Part shown: in pieces, positions 1 to 9,874 of the stretch
How positions within the stretch are numbered: the first letter of the stretch is position 1
How the letters are laid out: each line of letters opens with the position of its first letter
Assembly (NCBI GenBank): GCA_036186865.1
Contig: AP025067.1
Coordinates: 10,629,393-10,693,392, forward strand
DNA from: Eustoma russellianum
Lineage: Eukaryota > Streptophyta > Magnoliopsida > Gentianales > Gentianaceae
Length of the DNA stretch: 64,000 nt
Reading direction: 5' to 3'
Program-made: the position numbers and the translations under genes
The notes under the pieces: generated by a model
Seen by the model: the letters and a program-made list of their open reading frames with translations, nothing else
What the model was told of the DNA's origin: nothing
Databases searched by the model: none

Positions 1-514
1 GAAAGAGAACATGCGTTCGAAGTCACATTAAGCGCCTAATGTTGGCAACTGAATGCGTTCGAAGTGACATGAAGCGCCTCATGTAGCACTTCATGCTAGT
101 TCGAACTGAAACTGACATTTTCTCAGAACCAGACCTTGGGAAAGCGTGTTTATTCAGAGAAAAGTACATTTGACTTGGTGGAACACTTGAAGCGCTTAAA
201 GTAGCGTTCGAAGTGTTCGTACATTTCATCAAGGCACATGAAGCGCTTGATGTAAGCGTTCGAAGTGCCCTGACTTTCATACACTTCACATGAAGCGCCT
301 GAACAAGGCGTTCGAAGTGTACGCACATCCAGACACCTCACATAAAGCGCCTAAAGCAGGCGTTCGAAGTGTACTGGACTTCACCAAGGTACATTAAGCG
401 CCTGAAGTGAGAGTTCAAAGTGTACAACTTCAAACCATCAACTTGAAGCGCCTAATCTAACAAATTCAAGTGCCAACCTTCTGCAAATCATCAAAACCAA
501 ATCATATTCTAACA
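1..514 (-). repeat. 3' LTR of S1, partial
   Basis: Matches 9361-9874 base for base apart from three substitutions. It ends in TTCTAACA at 514, and the polypurine tract follows directly, which fixes this copy as the 3' LTR of the minus-strand element. Most of it consists of the alternating palindromic motifs described for 9290-9835. Confidence 0.95.
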
Positions 515-528
515 TTCTCCCTCTTTTT
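515..528 (-). promoter_or_regulatory. Polypurine tract of S1
   Basis: On the minus strand a purine run (AAAAAGAGGGAGAA) abuts the 3' LTR, the standard primer for plus-strand DNA synthesis. Confidence 0.85.
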
Positions 529-777
529 GATGATTTCACAACATGCATCATTTTAATTTACTCCCCCTTAGCATATGCTCCCCCTCACAAAGTGCATTAA
601 ACTTTTTCAAGAAAAGTACCATATAGTCCCAAAATAAATTTACTTAATAGAAACACTGTTACTTACATCAATCCAAAAGAAAGTAAATTCAAATTACATT
701 CAGGAACGGAAAAGTGTTTTTAGGCAACGCAAAACAAAATGAAAATGTCAGAAGGAAACGAAAGAATCAGAAACCAA
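529..777 (-). other. 3' UTR of S1 with extra PPT-like tracts
   Basis: Noncoding stretch between the extra ORF and the PPT. It holds two more purine runs on the minus strand (complements of ACTCCCCCTTAG near 562 and GCTCCCCCTCAC near 579), which resemble reiterated polypurine tracts. No ORF of note. Confidence 0.6.
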
Positions 778-2142
778 CTACAATCCACCACCAGATCCAG
801 CACCACTTCCACCAGGATGCTGCAAATCACCAAAATTGAAAGGACTTGACGCATACTCCGCAAAACCACTCATTGGTTGGCCACTTCCACCAGCACCACT
901 TCCACTAGCACCACCACTAGCACCACCAGCACTAGTTCCTGTATCTCCGGCAGCAGCAGCGGTGTCTCCCCCTAAATCATCAAAATCAGAGGGAAAGGAT
1001 GTCCACGGCATTTGTTGGAGAATAACTTCCTTAAGAACTCCAAAGCGATATTCATGACGCGCATTTCTAAGCTGAAGGTGCTGAACAGACTGTTCCAAAG
1101 ATTGAATTTGAGCGCGCAGCTGGTCAACGGTACTTGATTCAACATTTTCTTGAGGCTCAGCTTCAGCCTCATCATCGGGACCGGGAATGTTCGTGGCTTT
1201 ACGTTTTTGGGAGTCGATGGCTTGGACAATGTTGTAATTACTGTAATAGTCCGTGTTCGCCACCGGGGTGAGTTCATTATCAGGAATGACAACACCTTTG
1301 GATTTGAGAAGAATGGTGATGAGATTGGCAAAGGGTAAGGCCTTGGAAGCTTTCCGAAGGGCAGCAAACATGACCTCAACCATAATCCAGGCAAAATTGA
1401 GTTGGGTTTGATTTTTGATGCGGTAAGTGACGTAGAAATCCATGTTGCTTGGATTTCTTGTCGACTTACCATTTACACAGTAAGTGACAATGGCTAACAG
1501 GATGCGATCAATCAGAGCCATGTTCTGAGTCTTTCGGGAAGGAAAGAACCCCAGATCAAACTTCACATCTTGTTCGGGAATTCCGTATTTACTGCTCCAG
1601 TCAAATACGGAAAAGTCACTTAGGCCTTCGTTTCGGATGCGGAGAATTTCACAGATTTCGGGAATAGAGAAACTGAGGGACTTACCATCAACAACAGTGT
1701 TGAGCAAGAAGGATTGAGATTCAGATTGTGGGGTAATCCACAGATTGGCATAAAACATCCGGGTGTGCTCCCGGGAGAAACTGCGCATGTCAAGCCTGGA
1801 CCAGAGGGAGGTCCAGCCTTGGAATTCGAGCAATGACACTATCTGATCCATGTGAGTCTCGGACAGATCACTGAGACTCAGGAGTTTGAGGGGAACAACA
1901 GGGCGATTGTTCGTGTGCCATTCATCAACGAGCAGATTTGAGTACAGTGATAGATGTACTCCTTTGTCGATTGGGCGAGGAGATTTCTTGATATCATTAT
2001 CAAACTTCTTCAACCAAGGGAAGTTGTCCTTGGTCAGCCTTTCTCGGATAGTCTTGAGTTCATCGGGTTCCGCAGTCCCGAGCCCAGTAGTTTTCTTTGT
2101 CCTATGAGTGCGTGGGCGTTTTGAAGGTCCTGCAGAGGCCAT
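778..2142 (-). CDS. Extra ORF of S1, plant-transposon-protein-like, 454 aa
   Basis: Intact 454-codon ORF lying between the RNase H end of pol and the 3' LTR, in sense with pol. Residues 7-18 are strongly basic (KRPRTHRTKK), a possible nuclear localisation signal. Residues about 60-300 have the look of the family annotated as putative plant transposon protein (FYANL near 130, then a VDGKSLSFSIPEICEILRI stretch near 152). A heptad-like stretch near 335-375 could be a short coiled coil. The last 70 residues are Gly/Ser/Ala rich. The ATG sits in a good plant context (AAAAATGGCC) and about 85 bp downstream of a TATA box. It is not gag, pol or a typical env: I see no signal peptide or membrane span. 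Its role is unknown. The family assignment is from memory of its style and needs a profile search. Confidence 0.75.
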   Translation of the reverse strand: MASAGPSKRPRTHRTKKTTGLGTAEPDELKTIRERLTKDNFPWLKKFDNDIKKSPRPIDKGVHLSLYSNLLVDEWHTNNRPVVPLKLLSLSDLSETHMDQIVSLLEFQGWTSLWSRLDMRSFSREHTRMFYANLWITPQSESQSFLLNTVVDGKSLSFSIPEICEILRIRNEGLSDFSVFDWSSKYGIPEQDVKFDLGFFPSRKTQNMALIDRILLAIVTYCVNGKSTRNPSNMDFYVTYRIKNQTQLNFAWIMVEVMFAALRKASKALPFANLITILLKSKGVVIPDNELTPVANTDYYSNYNIVQAIDSQKRKATNIPGPDDEAEAEPQENVESSTVDQLRAQIQSLEQSVQHLQLRNARHEYRFGVLKEVILQQMPWTSFPSDFDDLGGDTAAAAGDTGTSAGGASGGASGSGAGGSGQPMSGFAEYASSPFNFGDLQHPGGSGAGSGGGL

Positions 2143-2700
2143 TTTTAGGGATATGAGTGAAAGAGTTCTGGGAGATTTAATAGAGATGAAGGCTTGATTG
2201 AATGGGGTGAAGGCTGGGAGAGAGAATTTATAGTAGGAGATGAAGAAGATGAAGAGATGGAGGAAGTAATTGATAGTTAGAGAGTGGAGAAGTGGAGGAG
2301 AGAAAGGAGGAAGATGAAATGAATTTGGGGAAAATGGGGAAGGGAAGAGGGAGGTCGTGGGAAAGAGGGAGAGAGAAAACTGGCGGCAGGAGTTTGATGG
2401 TCATTGAATGGCGCGAAACTGAAGAGACGGCGGAAATGACAGTGAAGAATTAGGGTTGAAGCGCCTCAAGTGACTTCGAACGGCTTCATGCAAACGGATG
2501 AAGCGCTTGAAGTAACTTTGAACGAGTGAGGAAATTCAGATGAAGCGCTTAATGTCACATCGAACGAGTGAACATACTCGGATAAAGCGCTTGATGTCAC
2601 TTTGAACGAGTGACATCCTTAACATCAAGCGCTTGATGTGATATCGAACGCCTAAACAATATAGGATGAAGCGCTTCATGTCTACTGATATTGAAAATTT
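2143..2700 (-). promoter_or_regulatory. Promoter-like region upstream of the S1 extra ORF
   Basis: Minus-strand reading toward the ORF: an array of about five copies of an AAGCGCTT-centred motif alternating with TTCGAAC/TTTGAAC-type motifs (2700-2455), then a C/T-rich tract, a TATA box (CTATAAATTC, TATAAA at 2232-2227), a CT-rich leader and the ATG at 2142. The same motifs form the array in the S1 LTR. The layout suggests that the ORF is transcribed from its own promoter, possibly sharing control with the LTR. The motifs and TATA box are seen; promoter activity is inferred. Confidence 0.5.
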
Positions 2701-2736
2701 TTGAAATTTTCATGCTCAAAACTCAAGATGGTTTTG

Positions 2737-3570
2737 TCAACCCATATTGAGCAACCCTAACCTACTTCTTATAGATAAGAATACATCACTAGGCAAGGGT
2801 TTCGTGAAAATGTCCGCAAGTTGGTCATGTGTAGGAACAAATTCTACACTTACCAAGTTCTTTTGTACACAGTCACGGATGAAATGATACCTCACTTCAA
2901 TGTGCTTGGTCCGACTATGTTGGACGGGATTTTGTGCAATATTTATGGCGGACGTGTTATCACACAAAATTGGCACCTTTGAGAAGTGAATGTTATAATC
3001 ATTTAACGTGTTAGTCATCCATAACAGTTGTGCACAACACGAGGCGGCCGACACATATTCGGATTCCGCCGTAGAGAGAGACACACTGTTTTGTTTCTTG
3101 GAGTACCAAGAAACGAGACAATCTCCAAGAAACTGACAAGTTCCGGAGGTGCTCTTTCTATCAACTAGACTCCCCGCATAATCGGAGTCACAATAACCTC
3201 TTAAATCAAAACATGCATTCTTAGGATAAAATAAACCAAATTTCAAAGTACTTCTAAGGTATCTAAGGATGCGTTTTACCGCAATAAAATGCATCTCCCT
3301 AGGATCACTTTGAAATCTAGCACATAAACATACCGCATGTAAAATATCGAGTCTACTAGCCGTCAAGTAAAGTAGACTACCTATAATGCCACGATACAAG
3401 GTTACCTCGACATGTTTTCCCTTTTCATCCTTGTCAAGCTTTGCACTTGTGCTCATTGGAGTGTTCACCTCTCTTCCTTCACCAAAATTGTACTTTTTTG
3501 AGTAAGTCTCTTGTGTATTTGGCTTGGGAAATGTACACACCATCCTTGGTTTGCTTGATTTGTAATCCAA
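2737..3570 (-). pseudogene. S1 pol, RNase H part
   Basis: Encodes the Ty1/copia RNase H: CDSDYAGS (first Asp), SLSTAESEYV (Glu) and LCDNTSAINIAQNP (third Asp), followed by the conserved HIEVRYHFIRD and ADIFTKPL blocks. It is out of frame with the RT segment: a one-base shift lies near 3500, where LLKK should continue into the YNFGE stretch. The ORF ends at a normal position for pol, 595 bp before the start of the extra ORF. The first 20 or so codons overlap the RT frame and are artefact. The catalytic residues are present; the frameshift makes this copy non-coding as a polyprotein. Confidence 0.9.
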
Positions 3571-4480
3571 GGAAATAATTTAGCTCGCCCATCATGCTCA
3601 TCTCGAACTCACCTTGCATAAGACTAGCAAATTGCTCACAAAGACAATTGTTAGTAGCACCAAAAATAATATCATCAACATATACTTGAACAATTAAATG
3701 ATTCCTACCTTGTTCTTTTATGAATAAAGTAGTGTCAACTTTACCTCTTGAAAAACCATTATTAAGAAGAAAAGTACTTAACCTCTCGTACCAAGCTCTT
3801 GGAGCTTGTTTGAGGCCGTAAAGAGCCTTTTTAAGTTTGAAGACATGATGTGGTGAATCATGACATTCAAACCCGGGAGGTTGTGCAACATACACTTCCT
3901 CTTGAATAACACCATTCAAGAACGCGGATTTAACATCCATTTGGTAAAGTGTAAAATCTCTATAACAAGCATATGCTAACAACATTCTAATAGCTTCAAG
4001 CCGTGCTACGGGTGCAAATGTCTCATCAAAATCAATACCTTCTTCTTGACGGTATCCTTGAGCAACTAACCTAGCCTTGTTTCTAGTGACATTACCTTGA
4101 TCATCCATCTTGTTACGAAAGACCCATTTCGTACCAATAATAGGATGATCGTTTGGTTTGGGAACTAACTCCCAAACATCACTTCTTTCAAATTGGTTTA
4201 ATTCTTCTTGCATAGCCAAGATCCAATTTTCATCAAGAAGTGCGTCTTTAATATTTTTAGGCTCTATAAGAGAGACAAATGCATTCTCTCTATATTGCCT
4301 TCGTGTGGTGATACCTCTATTTAAATCACCTATGACTAACTCTTGAGGGTGAGAACTTTTATGCTTAAATGATCTAGGAAGATTTGAGACATCACCTCCA
4401 ACTTCCTCTTGATCATGTTCCGGAAGAGATGAAGCCTTCATTATCATCATGAACCTCACGTTCCGGAATTTGTGATGCAT
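3479..4480 (-). pseudogene. S1 pol, reverse transcriptase part
   Basis: Copia-type RT (RVT_2): starts around the IEPKNIKDAL block, then GTKWVFRNKMD, RLVAQGYRQEEGIDF, FAPVARLEAIR, QMDVKSAFLNG, ALYGLKQAPRAWY and the active-site motif YVDDIIFG, ending in NYFLGLQIKQ. All catalytic aspartates are visible. It is separated from the integrase frame by a shift near 4450 and from RNase H by a shift near 3500, so one reading frame no longer spans pol. Confidence 0.92.
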
Positions 4481-5963
4481 TTTCTACATTTTGTGAATCA
4501 ACATGAGTAGAGGAGACACTTCTACGTGGCTCACTAAGTTCATTTACACAAGGTGGAGGAGTGCCTTCGAGAGGTTCAACTCTCAAGTCAACGAAGATGT
4601 TTCCATTTGGAGGATCATCAACAATTTCTCGTTGAGGAACAACCATAGGAACATCCTCAAAAATTTCTTCTTGAGGAGTCACATCTTCATCCTCTACACA
4701 ATCCTCATTAAGTTTAGGTTCATCACTAAGTGACTCATTAAACTTAACATGGATTGATTCTTCCACCTTTTGACTCCTTTTGTTGAAAACACGAAATGCT
4801 TTACTATTTGAGGCATAACCTAAAAAGATACCTTCATACGCTTTGAGGTCAAGTTTGTCCAAAGTATCTTTGGTATTAAGTATAAAACACTTGCAACCAA
4901 AGACTTTGAAATACCCAATGTTGGGAACTTTTCCATTCCAAAGCTCATAAGGTGTCACATTTAGGTATGGTCTCAAATAGACACGATTGATCACATGGCA
5001 AGCGGCATTAACCGCTTCGGCCCAAAAATACTTGGGCAAACCGAACTCGTTTAACATTGCTCTACACATTTCTTGTAGAGTTCTATTTTTCCGTTCGGCC
5101 ACACCATTTTGTTGAGGAGTTCTAGGTGCCGAAAGATCATGAGAGTATCCTTTGGATACACAAAACCTTTCGAAATCACCATCGAACTCACCACCACGAT
5201 CACTACGGATGGTTTTGATGGTGTCACCCACATGATTTTCCAATCGTTTACTTAGACTTATAAACTCACTACATGCATCACTTTTCTTAGCAAGAAACAT
5301 CACCCACGTATAACGAGTATAGTCATCTACAACCACGAAGGTGTAATGTTTGCCACCCAAGCTTCTTGTTCCAACATCCCCATACAAATCCATATGAAGC
5401 AATTGTAGGGGCTTGGAGGTGGAAATATTTGTCTTGGGTTTGAAACTTGTTTTCACAAGTTTCGCCTTTTGACAAGTGTCACATAAGTCATTGTTTTCAA
5501 AACTCATTTTTGGAAGGCCTCGGACTTTATCATTTTCGCAAATAAATTTAAATGTTTTGAAACATACATGTCCGAGACGTCTATGCCATAGTTGCGTCAA
5601 ATCATTCTTAGCAACTAGACACGATACATTTTGAGAAACCAAATCATTGATGCTAACTTTGTAAATATTTTTGAAACGCAAAGCCTCAAATAAAATCTTT
5701 TCTTCCTTTTTCACAACACACTTTGTTTTCAAAAACGTTACCTCATAATTAGCATCACAAAGTTGACTGACACTTATCAAGTTAAACTTAAGACCTACAA
5801 CATATAAGACATCACTAAGAGAGAAGGAATCGTTACCCACAATACCATGTCCTTTGATTTGGCCTTTGCTACCGCCAAAGTGGACAACTCCTCCGTCTTG
5901 CATAGTGAGTCTATGGAAGAGACGTTTGTCTCCCGTCATATGGTTGGAACACCCACTGTCCAC
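4413..5963 (-). pseudogene. S1 pol, protease C-terminal part and integrase
   Basis: Opens inside the aspartic protease active site (DSGCSNHMTG), then the pre-integrase zinc region (LWHRRLGH with CDTCQKAK, an HHCC pattern) and the integrase core: Asp in HMDLYGD, Asp in IRSDRGGEF, Glu in NGVAERKNRT, the D,D-35-E triad. The C-terminal part has the YLKVFGCK-like stretch and ends in an acidic linker before RT. Its protease start is displaced from the upstream CCHC segment by a frameshift near 6005. Integration at 5 bp staggered cuts is the known activity of the family. Confidence 0.92.
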
Positions 5964-6441
5964 GACCCATTTGACCTTCTTGTCTTCGCTTTCTCCATTG
6001 AGTGCTAGGGCCTACAAAAGAACCATATGAAGTTGGTACCCTTTTTATTTTGGGTCCTTGAAGGTTAGTTACCTTCATCTCGCCTTTCGGCACCCACACA
6101 AGATTCTTATTATTCTTAGCTCTACATACTCTCTCTACATGACCTTTCCTATTGCAATAAAAACATGTAGGAGTATGCTTGTGTGTTGGTGCATGCTTGT
6201 GCGAATGTTTGTGCATTGGCACATGTCGTGTTTCCTTCTTAGGAACCACCTTCTTTGGAATAGTAGAAGGTTTTTGTTTCACAACATGGACCAAAGGTTG
6301 TGATACCTTTGGTGCATTAGCCTTTTGTTTAGGCATGTGCCTTTGCTTCTTCAAGGAGGTTTTAGACTCCTTGATCACTTGTGCTTGTTCCTTTTTATTT
6401 CCCTTCTTAGATGCATACATGACACTAGGTTTGACTTTCAT
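5911..6441 (-). pseudogene. S1 second zinc-knuckle, His-rich gag-pol linker
   Basis: Basic, Lys-rich segment with a repetitive His-Lys stretch (HKHSHKHAPTHKHTP) directly before a second zinc knuckle (CFYCNRKGHVERVC), then WVPKG and a short run into the protease. It follows gag after a frameshift near 6475 and precedes the protease after another near 6005. A second knuckle behind the coiled-coil part of gag is a feature of SIRE-type gags as I know them; the His-rich run could bind metal, which is inference. Confidence 0.8.
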
Positions 6442-6475
6442 GCTTGGCCTAGATGCATCTTTATTCTCTATGTCT

Positions 6476-7945
6476 TTAGCACCTTACCCTTGAATCATTT
6501 TTCTTATCCTCAAGGTCTTGAGCACATGATTTCATCAAATCATGTTTCTCTTCAAGTGCAATCACATGCATTGTTAAAAATATATCATGCTCAAGTTGTA
6601 ATGCAATGTGATTTTCTAACGTGTCATTGTACTCATTTATGCATGCTCTAAACTCTTTCTTGACACGTTGATATTTTAAATCAAGGAGATCATTTTCTTG
6701 AATTAAATCATCTCGTTCATCAATAATTTTATAGTGAGATGAAATATTGCATACCTCCTTGTCATCGTCGATGGCCATTAGTGCAAAGAATTCCTTGTCG
6801 AGATCATCTTCCACCACCCCCGTGAGTGCAAGATCATCTCTATTGCCATTGTCGCTTTCGGATCCGGAAAGAAAGCTCTCCCAATGGGCTACCTCCGCTT
6901 GCAAAGCCTTCTTCCTTTGGTAGATGGCCTTCTTATCTTTGAGTTGCGGCTCTTTCACCCGACAATCCTTCATGAAGTGACCAAGCTTCCCACATTTGTA
7001 GCATTTATTCTCTTGGTCCTTCACCTTGTCCTTGGGGTATCTTTCCTTGACGAATCTCCTTGCTTCGTCACCATTTTTTCTTGCAATACGTCGGAATCTT
7101 TTGACAAGAAGTCCGACTTCATCATCCGAGTCCTCCGACTCTACGACCAACGCCTTTGAAGATTGGCGAATAGGATCATTCTTTTCTTGTGCATCTAAAT
7201 GAATCTCATAAGTGATGAGATTCCCGTATAACTCGTCCAAGGTGATTGTTTCAAGATCCTTGGACTCCTCAATGGCCGTCACTTTTGCGTTCCATTCTCT
7301 TCCTAAACTGTTTAGGAAGCAATGGTTTAAATCTTCTTGTTCTATCTTCTTGCCAACCGCTTTGAGAAGGTTGACAAGTTTGGTGAATCTTTGGATGGAC
7401 TCTTCAATCTTTTCACCTTTGGGGACAGTGAAGTTGTAAAATTGTTTTATCAACTGTCTCCTTTTAGCCTTTCTTACTTGAGATGTTCCTTCGTGGATCA
7501 TCTCAAGCTTTGTCCAAGCCTCATGTGCGGATTGAACACCTTGAATCTGAGCTCTCTCATTTGTGGAAAGAGAGCTATTTAGAATAGCAAGAGCCTTGCT
7601 ATTTATGGCCAACTGGAACTCCTCCTCAGGAGTAGGATCATCAATATCAATGGGAATCATAGATCCTCTTGAGACCTCAACCCATATTCTGTGAGAACAA
7701 GAACGCAAGTACGTTTCCATGTTTGACTTCCACAGTGGGTAGTTTAAAGGGTCAAACATGGGAACTTTAACATGAACATTTGAGATAGAAGGGAATAGGG
7801 TTTCCTGCCTCCTTCTTCTGGAAATATCAGCAGTAGGAGAACTCACATCCTCATCAACAGAGGCCTGCCTCCTTCTTCTGGAGGTTTCAGCAGTAGGAGA
7901 ACCCAAATCATCAAAAACAAAGGGATCCATACTAGAAATGATCAA
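6476..7945 (-). CDS. S1 gag, 489 aa
   Basis: UBN2-type copia gag. Residues about 15-47 contain a tandem duplication of a segment ending RRRRQ. The capsid-like core follows (DPLNYPLWKSNMETYL, AHEAWTKLEMIHEG, FLNSLGREWNAKVTAIEES), then a CCHC knuckle (CYKCGKLGHFMKDC, about residue 318) and a coiled-coil C-terminus (LKYQRVKKEF, LQLEHDIFLTMHV). The start lies 33 bp downstream of the primer site, a usual spacing for gag. The stop at 6476 comes from a frameshift: the adjoining frame continues into the Lys-rich second-knuckle segment. Gag forms the virus-like particle that packages RNA. Confidence 0.88.
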   Translation of the reverse strand: MIISSMDPFVFDDLGSPTAETSRRRRQASVDEDVSSPTADISRRRRQETLFPSISNVHVKVPMFDPLNYPLWKSNMETYLRSCSHRIWVEVSRGSMIPIDIDDPTPEEEFQLAINSKALAILNSSLSTNERAQIQGVQSAHEAWTKLEMIHEGTSQVRKAKRRQLIKQFYNFTVPKGEKIEESIQRFTKLVNLLKAVGKKIEQEDLNHCFLNSLGREWNAKVTAIEESKDLETITLDELYGNLITYEIHLDAQEKNDPIRQSSKALVVESEDSDDEVGLLVKRFRRIARKNGDEARRFVKERYPKDKVKDQENKCYKCGKLGHFMKDCRVKEPQLKDKKAIYQRKKALQAEVAHWESFLSGSESDNGNRDDLALTGVVEDDLDKEFFALMAIDDDKEVCNISSHYKIIDERDDLIQENDLLDLKYQRVKKEFRACINEYNDTLENHIALQLEHDIFLTMHVIALEEKHDLMKSCAQDLEDKKNDSRVRC

Positions 7946-7977
7946 ATCTTGTATTTGGACTCAAATAAGCAAGATGA

Positions 7978-7990
7978 GGCTCTGATACCA
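7978..7990 (-). promoter_or_regulatory. Primer binding site of S1 (initiator Met tRNA)
   Basis: Minus strand TGGTATCAGAGCC, complementary to the 3' end of plant initiator-Met tRNA, two bases inside the LTR boundary at 7993. It primes minus-strand DNA synthesis. Confidence 0.95.
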
Positions 7991-8006
7991 ATTGTTAGGT
8001 CCCTTA

Positions 8007-8041
8007 GAACACACTAGAAGGGGGGGTTGAATAGTGTGTTC
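8007..8041 (-). repeat. Hairpin at the 3' end of the S1 LTR (also at 8405-8439)
   Basis: Perfect 10 bp inverted repeat GAACACACTA (8007-8016) and TAGTGTGTTC (8032-8041) around a G-run loop on the plus strand (C-run in the element's RNA). A hairpin of similar shape, with different stem bases, occupies this LTR position in S2, S3 and the solo LTR. Confidence 0.75.
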
Positions 8042-8375
8042 ACCAAGTATGGATATTTTGTGGCTATTTTTCGTTTTTGAGTGCAACCAATACTTGGATG
8101 TGTTCTTTAGAAAGATAAAACTTGAAAGACAAGAAAGAACACAAGTATGTATAGAGGTTCAAGTCAAGAGACTCTACTCCTCTACCTTCTTGATGTTTCA
8201 CAAGAAGGATTTTGAAATGGGGATTGTTATTTCTTTTGGGGGAAACAACAACCAAAACAAAATCAAAAGAATACAAACTAGGCACCTTGCCTAGACCACA
8301 AACAAGAGTTCTAACACTTTGAAATTTTGCCTCCAAAGATCTTCTTTGCCCTCAAAGAAATCTTGTAGGGAGAAT

Positions 8376-8385
8376 NNNNNNNNNN
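8376..8385. other. Assembly gap (10 N) with duplicated flank
   Basis: The 383 bp left of the gap (7993-8375) recur exactly at 8391-8773 after a six-base GCAAT-type stub. This is what a scaffolder produces when two overlapping contig ends are not merged. The duplicated ORF-like stretches in both copies are not genes. Confidence 0.9.
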
Positions 8386-9289
8386 GCAATTGTTAGGTCC
8401 CTTAGAACACACTAGAAGGGGGGGTTGAATAGTGTGTTCACCAAGTATGGATATTTTGTGGCTATTTTTCGTTTTTGAGTGCAACCAATACTTGGATGTG
8501 TTCTTTAGAAAGATAAAACTTGAAAGACAAGAAAGAACACAAGTATGTATAGAGGTTCAAGTCAAGAGACTCTACTCCTCTACCTTCTTGATGTTTCACA
8601 AGAAGGATTTTGAAATGGGGATTGTTATTTCTTTTGGGGGAAACAACAACCAAAACAAAATCAAAAGAATACAAACTAGGCACCTTGCCTAGACCACAAA
8701 CAAGAGTTCTAACACTTTGAAATTTTGCCTCCAAAGATCTTCTTTGCCCTCAAAGAAATCTTGTAGGGAGAATAGTGCACCACACACTATCAACAAACCC
8801 TTCAAAGTTTAGAAAACTTAAACAAAGAGCACCCTTGCTCCTTGACCAACAATCTACCAAATCTCTCACAGAAAATCTCACCAAGAAGAAGACTCTTCTT
8901 CCTACAATAACCACTCTCAACAATAAAGTAAACATGTACAAAGATTACAAATATTTTGAGAGCTTGAGCTTGAGAGAACTTGAGAGCTTGTGTAGTAGAA
9001 AGTTGGAGAAGAGAATGAACAAAACCCTTCTTTTATCAACCTTCAAACATCTTCCCGTTTGAAACCTTCTGCGCAGCCAATAATGGGATTTGTCAGCTTG
9101 TGAAGGTACTGCAGCATTCTTGGGAAACAATTTTTGGCATGTAGCAGCCATTAGAAGAAGATTCAAAAACCTTGGCCAAGAATGGAAACCTGATAACTCT
9201 GAGTGTGAGAGAAGACCTGTTGAAACAATACTAAAAGAGGAGGGTACAAAGAGTCAACTGGTTAGAAAATGAAGCAAAAAGACATTTGT

Positions 9290-9835
9290 ACCGTTGAGCA
9301 CATGAAGCGCCTAATCTGTTTAAAGAATAGGCGTTCAAAGTAGGATGAAGCGCTTAATGTGAAAGAGAACATGCGTTCGAAGTCACATTAAGCGCCTAAT
9401 GTTGGCAACTGAATGCGTTCGAAGTGACATGAAGCTCCTCATGTAGCACTTCATGCTAGTTCGAACTGAAACTGACATTTTCTCAGAACCAGACCTTGGA
9501 AAAGCGTGTTTATTCAGAGAAAAGTACATTTGACTTGGTGGAACACTTGAAGCGCTTAAAGTAGCGTTCGAAGTGTTCGTACATTTCATCAAGGCACATG
9601 AAGCGCTTGATGTAAGCGTTCGAAGTGCCCTGACTTTCATACACTTCACATGAAGCGCCTGAACAAGGCGTTCGAAGTGTACGCACATCCAGACACCTCA
9701 CATAAAGCGCCTAAAGCAGGCGTTCGAAGTGTACTGGACTTCACCAAGGTACATTAAGCGCCTGAAGTGAGAGTTCAAAGTGTACAACTTCAAACCATCA
9801 ACTTGAAGCGCCTAATCTAACAAATTCAAGTGCCA
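9290..9835 (-). repeat. Alternating palindrome array in the S1 LTR
   Basis: At least seven units in which an AAGCGCTT/AAGCGCCT-centred near-palindrome (for example CATGAAGCGCTTGATGT near 9598) is followed by a TTCGAA-centred one (GCGTTCGAAGTG). Spacing is irregular, about 60-75 bp. The same array is present in 1-470 and, diverged, upstream of the extra ORF (2455-2690). Such arrays usually hold protein-binding sites in LTR promoters; the binding factor is unknown. Confidence 0.8.
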
Positions 9836-9874
9836 ACCTTGTGCAAATCATCAAAACCAAATCATATTCTAACA

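Larger units (their letters stand above)
1..9874 (-). mobile_element. SIRE-lineage Ty1/copia retrotransposon S1 (left end outside window)
   Basis: Read on the minus strand the element runs 5' LTR (9874-7993), initiator-Met primer site, gag, a CCHC/His-rich segment, protease, integrase, RT, RNase H, an extra ORF, polypurine tract and 3' LTR (514 to beyond the left edge). The PR-IN-RT-RH order is that of Ty1/copia; long LTRs, a long CCHC gag and an extra 3' ORF point to the SIRE lineage. The 514 bp of LTR visible at both ends differ at three positions (76/9436, 140/9500, 481/9841), so insertion is recent. The polyprotein is nevertheless broken by frameshifts near 6475, 6005, 4450 and 3500. The target duplication cannot be checked because the left end lies outside the window; the right flank begins AGTAA. 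Confidence 0.95.
7993..9874 (-). repeat. 5' LTR of S1 with internal assembly gap
   Basis: Bounded by TGTTAGG at 7993 and TTCTAACA at 9874. The apparent 1882 bp is inflated: 7993-8375, ten Ns (8376-8385) and a perfect repeat of 7993-8375 at 8391-8773. Without the duplicated piece the LTR is about 1.48 kb (8391-9874). A CT/GA-rich transcript-start-like segment is seen near 9000-9060 (a weak TATA-like GATAAAAG on the minus strand at about 9031-9038). Confidence 0.93.

Noticed and set aside
1..470. CRISPR-like or satellite array in the S1 LTR
   Set aside because: Irregular spacing and identical copy in the other LTR show it is LTR sequence.
8034..8692. Two identical 86-codon plus-strand ORFs and two identical 90-codon minus-strand ORFs
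   Set aside because: Antisense or LTR frames, doubled by the assembly gap.
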